From assembly GCA_963854835.1 (NCBI GenBank), contig OY978529.1:47859821-47923820 (forward strand): a DNA stretch of 64,000 nt, written 5' to 3'. Shown one piece after another: positions 58,573 through 64,000 of this stretch. Every line of letters begins with the position of its first letter. Positions within the stretch are counted from its first letter, which is position 1. The translations under genes and the position numbers were made by a program. Source of the stretch: Megamerina dolium. Its lineage: Eukaryota; Arthropoda; Insecta; Diptera; Megamerinidae. The notes below the pieces were generated by a model, which saw nothing but the letters and a program-made list of their open reading frames with translations, did no database searches and was not told where the DNA came from.

Positions 58573-60435
58573 TTAATGTACGGATTTTAATGTATCATAA
58601 TTCTCCTCCACATCATCAGATGCTGCTTCACATACGGTCGTACTTGCCTTGTTTACAGGGAGTTTTGTGTAGTTTGGAACTTCGATATAAAATGATTCGT
58701 TTTCGTCTAGCTTATGCTGTTCTGCTAGCGCCTCAAATGAATTCTCAAAAAATTTCACGTCTCTCGCCTTAACAATTTGACGTTTCGCCGCATCGTAGAG
58801 ACGATAACCTTTCGTTGCTGCTTCATAACCAACAAGTTTACATTTCGATCCTTTAGGCATAAATTTATTACCGCTCTTGTTTTTATTCAGCATGACCGCA
58901 TCACAACCAAATATACGTAGATGTGATACCGAGGGCTTTCGCCCAAACCAACGCTCGTATGGTGTGACATCCATCAAAACCTTTGTAGGAGAACGGTTGC
59001 GCAAGTATGTTGCGGTATGTATGGCTTCCGCCCATAGAAATTTTGGCAAACCAGAACCTTGTAGCAAACATCTTGCCATTTCCAAAAGAGTTCTGTTTGC
59101 TCTTTCTGCCACACCATTCTGTTGTGGGCAATATGCCACTGTCGTTTGGTGAACTATACCCTTGTTCTGAAAAAACGATCGAAATTGCGAGTTCACATAC
59201 TCCTTGCCGTTGTCCGTTCTAATGCATTTAATTTGACGTCCAAACATATTTTCAACCATAGCTGCAAAAATTTTGAACACCTCGAACGCTTCTGATTTTT
59301 GCTTCAGAAAATAGACATTTATGAAACGCGTATAGTCATCGATAAATGTTATGAAGTATACCGAACCGCCGAGTGATTTAACATTAAAAGGTCCGCACAA
59401 ATCACTATGCACTAACTCTAGTGCTTCTTTTGTGTTTATTTTCGAATAATGTTTGTATGGCTTTGAACTAATTTTGCACAGCGCACAAGTGATGCAATCG
59501 AAATTTTCCGGCATTTTAATTTGTAAATCGTCTATCATATTTTTGTCCGATAGTTTGTTAAGATCTTTCGCGTTAAGATGACCATAACGTATATGCCATT
59601 TTTCACAATCACTTTTTATTGTATACGCACTTTTGCATTGTTCTATTTGCTTTACTGTTTCAAAGTCAATTAAAAATATGTCATTTTTTTCATTTGCTAC
59701 AAAAAGAGTTTGTTGTTGTTTATTTTTCACGATTGCGCCACGTTCCGAAAAATATACCGTATTTCCAGCTTTTAACATTTTGCTCATCGATATAAAATTA
59801 CAATGCAAGTTAGGAACAAATAAAACATTTAAAAGGCTTATATTCGCATGTTCCGTTTTCACCTTTATTGTTCCTCTTCCCTCCGAATGAACGCTGTCTC
59901 CAGAAGCTAATAAAATTTTTTGCTTCCAATACTCAATTGATTCGAACATCTCCTTATTCGGTGACATATGGCAAGTAGCGCCGCTGTCCAAAATCCACGT
60001 ATTTGTGCTCAGTTCTCCGCTCATTGCGCTAAACGCTGACGCTGCTGTCTCTGCAGCCTGCGGACATTGAGCGCGCACGTGTCCGCGTAATCGGCATCGA
60101 TAACAAACAACGGTACTGACAGAATTGTTTTTGTTATCTCCGTTACCTTTGTTCGTCTGCTGATTGAGTTTTTTCCAATTGTTCCTTTTCTTATTAAAAC
60201 GGTTATTTTTGTTGTTGCGATTTCGCGAACTTTCGCTGTTTGATGTGTTTGCCCATAAAAGATGTTCATCGTTCCCGACACCCCTTACACCTTGTCGTCT
60301 TTCTTCTTCAAGAATTTTCGACACGAGTTGATCTAATGGTGGCAATTTGTCGCGACTCTCAACAGCAACAACGAAATTCTCCATTTCATCAGGCAGTGTG
60401 CATAACAATAAAACTGATACTGAATTCAATGCCAA
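58573..60435 (-). pseudogene. copia pol fragment: gag end, protease, integrase (620 aa)
   Basis: Open frame of 620 residues. Gag zinc knuckle CYRCRLRGHVRAQC (C-X2-C-X4-H-X4-C) at about residue 113; aspartic protease WILDSGATCHM near residue 150; GAG-pre-integrase HLNAKDLNKL; integrase DDE core with HSDLCGPF, IRTDNGKEY and NGVAERANRTLLE between about residues 340 and 460; then GYRLYDAAKRQIVKARDVKF. The frame ends before reverse transcriptase. The N-terminal part of gag is in another frame (next entry). Confidence 0.9.
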
Positions 60436-60829
60436 TAATTTTCAGGTCATCAATTATACCGCAAAATTCGCCTATTTGACTCGAAACTTTTTCTGTTGGT
60501 TTAATTTTAAAACGAACGAGTTTTTTAAATAAATTCACTTTTCGGCACGCTGTGTTAGCCTCATACAAATTGCTTAAAGTGTCCCAGGCATCCTTTGCCT
60601 TGACGCAATTTTTTATGTGAATAAGTTCACTGGGCCTCACACTCAAATTTATTGTAGCAAGTGCCTTTTGATCCGCAATGATCCAGGCTGATTTTTCAGC
60701 TTGCCCCTCTGGACATTTTGTCACGATGACATTCCACAAGTCTAACGTAGTCAAAAGACTTTTAGCTTGTACCGACCAAGTCGAGTAATTGTCTCCGCTC
60801 AACTTTTCAACATGTGCGACCGAAAACAT
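60389..60829 (-). pseudogene. copia gag N-terminal frame
   Basis: UBN2-type gag: KLSGDNYSTWSVQAKSLL, a tryptophan-rich start, AKDAWDTLSNLYEA and a KLVRFKIKPTEKVSSQIGEF segment. A one-base-type frameshift near 60425-60435 separates it from the rest of gag, which continues in the 620-residue frame. Start ATG at 60827-60829, 48 bases after the primer-binding site. Confidence 0.85.
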
Positions 60830-61195
60830 ATTGCGATTTATTTTTTTTCAAACTTATCACGCGCATAGGCCAGTGCACCTGGGCCCATAACCACTGTTGG
60901 CAAAAATTGCAATAATATGCTTGAGGACAGAGTAGACCGATAATCAAATTAAAAAAGCAACCTGCTTCGTTAATAGATTTTATTCGAGTGATTAAAAATG
61001 GAGTCATGATTCCATGAGAAAGAAAAATAAGAATATACTTCAAAGCAAATATGCAATTGGATTGTAGGGTTGCCATATACAGATATTCAACAGTAATTTT
61101 TTCGAAAAATCTCTGACATATAAAAAAGGACTAGATTGACCCATACGGATGGTAACTAGAGTGTTAAAATGATCAGGGTAATTTTTTTTTTTATT

Positions 61196-61765
61196 TTTAT
61201 GGGGCCATAACAACCGAATATCGATTTAGGCTGAAAATAACATGCTTCGCCAGCCATCTCTGTTCTTCGCTAGCTGGCGCCAGTTAGAAATTCCAAGCGC
61301 CGTCAGGTTCTCCAGTACTTGGTCTTTCCACCAGAGGTTAGGTCTTCCTCTTCTGCGTCGTCCTCCAGCGGGTTCCGAATATAACACCTTCTTAGCTGGA
61401 GCGTGTTCTTTCATTCGTTCGACATGACCTAGCCAGCGCAGCCACTGGATTTTGATGCGCTTTACTATGTACAGCTCATGGTTGTACCTTATTCGGTACT
61501 CGCCACCAACGCAAATAGGTCCAAAGATCTTGTGTAGAACTTTTCTCTCGAAAACTCCAAGCATTCGCTCATCCGAGGTGGAAATTGTCCAGGCTTCAGC
61601 GCCATATGTTAGGACAGGCATGATGAGAGACTTGTAGAGTGTAGTTTTCGTTCTTCGAGGGAGGGCTCGACTTCTCAATTGCTTACTCAGCCCAAAGTAA
61701 CACCTGTTAGCAAGAGTTATCCTACGCATGATCTCCAGATCAGAGAAAATAATCCTCGCAAAATT
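61196..61765 (-). mobile_element. LINE reverse transcriptase 3' fragment, second copy
   Basis: ORF 61226-61729 on the minus strand matches the fragment at 18601-19156: same KTTLYKSLIMPVLTYGAEAW and GRRRRGRPNLWWKDQ blocks, with a four-residue deletion (ELYADI lost after NHELY) and a few substitutions. It extends slightly further 5' (ITLANRCYFGLSKQLRS). 3' tail GGCCCCATAAAAATAAAAAA differs from the TAAG tail of the other copy. Confidence 0.85.
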
Positions 61766-62540
61766 TTAATATAAATCTCCGGTGATAAAATATATCGTAA
61801 ATGTAATTTTACATATGATTTTTCAAATTCCATAATGATCACTTTGTCAAAATTAAAATAGAAAATATTTAGAAATGTACGTATGTTTTTTTTTTGTATT
61901 AATTATATTTCTTATAGATTAAATTGGCGCGAACATTATTCTTATTATTATTATTGTATTATTTTTGTGATATGATTCACTGCATTTTGCGAAGTAGTGA
62001 GATTGTGTTCATTTTTATCAAGAAAAAAAAATGTCTGTTTTAAAATTTCAGTCTGGAAAATACAAAAAAAAAAAAATTATTCAAAAAAATTGAAATCGCA
62101 AAAAATCGCTTTATCACATTTTTCCAAGTCACTCCTCATAGTTATACACATTTTATATTAAGGCAATTAATTCCAATTTAAGAAAATACATATCAAACAT
62201 CAAGCTGATTATAGTAATATTGAAATACAAATTGAAATTTTGCTTATGCGTTTGCATAGAATTATGGTATATGTGTTTACATATAAGACAAAAGAAATCA
62301 ATGTTCAAATATGAGTATAAACATACATACAAACATATGCAAGTACGTGATTTTGGTTGAAATAAATACAATTTTTATCACGTACAAAAGTTGAAGAATT
62401 TCTTATAGATGCTAGGGGATTGATATGTTTTAAATGCAATGCAAAAAATGGAAATTGATTATTTATGAAAGCTTCAGCAAGTAGAAGGTTAAGAAAATAA
62501 AATATAAGCAGAAGCTTTATTTATTCCGTAGATTTATTCT
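61766..62540. other. Non-coding, nothing recognised
   Basis: AT-rich with A-runs near 62025 and 62065. No gene. Confidence 0.5.
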
Positions 62541-62760
62541 TTCAAATTGACCATTCTTCCGACAATAAAAATTTGAAAAGCAAAATTTTAGAAAAAGTTA
62601 TTGCACAAAGACTCTGCCGTTCGGGATCGATCAATATATGTATGTAAATAGATCTCTTTCAATACTGTCCAAAATTTAACATGCACAACCATGTTGGAGG
62701 ATGAGCCCAGCAAATGGATTCTTCGGAGCCTACAAGTGCAAATTTTAATTTTCTTATTGC
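62541..62760 (+). repeat. SINE, diverged plus-strand copy
   Basis: CATTCTTCCGACAATAAAAA, CTGCCGTTCGGGATCGATCA, TCAATACTGTCCAAAATTTA, ACATGCACAACCATGTTGGA, then GGATTCTTCGGAGCCTACAA and GTGCAAATTT. Head missing. Confidence 0.65.
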
Positions 62761-63119
62761 TTTTGGTTTCTCATAACATAGTATATACTATACATACGGT
62801 GACCAGACGTAAGGTGGAAGCTTTTACTTTCTGCATAAAATATTCATTTAGTACCATTTTAGTTTTTACCCAAGGTATTGGGGTATTTGGTAGATTAAAT
62901 ATGCTTTTGTTACGAAATCATAACAGCGTAGGAGATTGTTCCAATCATTAATTAATAATTAATAGCGGATATCATATGTGGTCATATTATAATATTTTAA
63001 TGTTCCTCTAAGTTACGACATTGAAGTTGTTTTTGATTATTTGGAGGGCATTTTTATTTATTTCTTTGATAGAATTTAACAGACGAAATGTTGAATTTCT
63101 AAACTAAACTAAACTTGAA

Positions 63120-63221
63120 TGGCCCGCAGTTAAAGTTAGAATTTACTTGTTTGACATATTTCCCATACAAAAATCTGTCACACTTTAAGTGGATTCTAAG
63201 TTTGACTATAATTACGGGGCA
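63120..63221. mobile_element. Miniature inverted-repeat element (about 102 bp)
   Basis: Starts TGGCCCG and ends CGGGGCA. Inner arms AGTTAAAGTTAGAATTT and (inverted) AGTCAAACTTAGAATCC pair. Core CCATACAAAAATCTGTCA recurs, changed, at 15070-15090. No coding capacity. Confidence 0.5.
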
Positions 63222-63259
63222 ATGTCATGACTTATTTTATAACTACTTCCTCATATATA

Positions 63260-64000
63260 CAAGGAGCGACAATTATGTATTATGACTCGAACCATATCTC
63301 AGCAACCAAGCGCGCCATCTATATGTGAGCACATGCGTTTTGAAGCTTCCTTGAACCTTCCTCTACTAACTGTCAAAATTTCATGGCATTTGGTTGACAT
63401 TTAATGTTTATTGACATTCATTTTACAAAACATTTGTCCGTTTGATGTTGAAATTTTAACATGGAGCAAAGATCGGTCATTAAATTCCACGCAAAAATTG
63501 GTAAAAGTGCATCAGAAACATTCGGAATAATGCAGCAAGCGTATGGCGATGCTTGTTTATCAAGATCAAATATTTTTATATGGCATAAACGGTTTGTGGA
63601 TGGCAGAGAGCCGCTGGAAGATGAAATAAAAGAAGGAAGGCCAATGTCAGTGCGGACGCAGGAAACGATCCAGAAAGTTCGTGATTTTATTACAGAAGAC
63701 CGCAATGCTTCAGTGAAAATGATGGAAGAGGTCTTAAACATCCGACAGAGAAACTATCCGACTAATTCTTCACGAGGATTTGGGCAAAACGATAATGCAC
63801 CGAGTCACACAGCACTCATTGTTCGTCAATTTTTGGCTCGGAATCAGGTCTGTGTGTTGAATTACCCGACCTATGCGACTTCTTTTTGTTCCCAAAACTG
63901 AAATTGAAGTTGAAAGGATCCTTTTTTGATGACATTCAGACCATACAACGGGCTTCGACGAGGACACTGGAGGCAATTCCGAAAAATGAGCTGGAACACG
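63260..64000 (+). mobile_element. Mariner, internally deleted, runs off the right edge
   Basis: Left part near 63261 (GGAGCGACAATTATG). ORF from 63461: MEQRSVIKFHAKIGKSASET, WHKRFVDGREPLEDE, ETIQKVRDFITEDRNAS, then a deletion into FGQNDNAPSHTALIVRQFLA, and a frameshift before the last catalytic Asp region. The C-terminal tail (PYNGLRRGHWRQFRKM in another frame) reaches the edge. Dead. Confidence 0.8.

Larger units (their letters stand above)
58573..61092 (-). mobile_element. Ty1/copia retrotransposon, 3'-truncated
   Basis: Minus strand, in order: 5' LTR 60895-61092 (198 bp, TGTTG...CAACA), primer-binding site at 60878-60893 (GGTTATGGGCCCAG, the initiator-tRNA-Met-type site of copia), gag from 60829, protease, integrase, then an abrupt end at about 58573. 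Reverse transcriptase, RNase H and the 3' LTR are missing. One frameshift lies in gag. Cannot move alone. Confidence 0.9.

Noticed and set aside
59633..60479. Plus-strand ORFs of 60-91 residues
   Set aside because: Antisense shadows of the copia gag-pol frame.

Overview
The window is AT-rich nuclear DNA of a higher dipteran, most likely a tephritid fruit fly. The proteins read as insect orthologues, introns are short GT-AG introns, and the intergenic DNA is crowded with mariner/Tc1, rosa-type (DD41D), hAT-like, LINE, SINE and copia remnants. The rosa lineage was first described from Ceratitis, which fits a tephritid. No CRISPR array, operon or bacterial feature is present.

Layout, left to right. 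Positions 1-14800 hold two copies of a glyoxylate/hydroxypyruvate reductase gene (GRHPR family, minus strand; 394-1391 and 10659-12188) in a large direct duplication. Between them lies an intact nine-exon IFT80 (Oseg5) gene on the plus strand (5771-10319), coding 782 residues. Each copy carries the same old SINE and the same dead mariner upstream. The second copy later gained a small inverted-repeat element. Positions 14800-25670 hold LINE debris, the 3' exons of a FAM107 (DUF1151) family gene (17157-17769, minus) and a transposon graveyard. Positions 25678-27328 hold a complete Tc1-like transposon with an intact 346-residue transposase and IR/DR ends. Positions 27330-32610 are mostly non-coding and end in a hAT-like miniature element just upstream of Cdc23/APC8 (32736-35362, five exons, 697 residues).

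Positions 36264-43091 and 51812-54866 hold two ABCG half-transporter genes on the minus strand. The first is complete (nine exons, 628 residues). The second lacks a recognisable first exon. Intron positions match between them wherever they can be compared, so they are probably an old tandem pair. Between and inside them sit deleted mariners and a rosa element with both ends. Positions 55300-64000 contain SINE copies, a second rosa remnant, a truncated copia-type retrotransposon (58573-61092) with 5' LTR and primer-binding site, a LINE 3' fragment and a mariner running off the right edge.

The host genes do not form one pathway: peroxisomal/cytosolic 2-hydroxyacid reduction (GRHPR), ciliary transport (IFT80), cell-cycle ubiquitin ligase (Cdc23) and lipid/sterol-type export (ABCG). 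From Drosophila gene numbering as I recall it (CG9333 Oseg5, CG9331 GRHPR-like, CG9328 FAM107-like), the left cluster looks like conserved microsynteny. The most informative observations are the IFT80-spanning GRHPR duplication, a candidate RFX X-box before IFT80, a tRNA-derived SINE family with two kinds of tail, the intact Tc1 element, and the hAT-like insertion beside the Cdc23 start.
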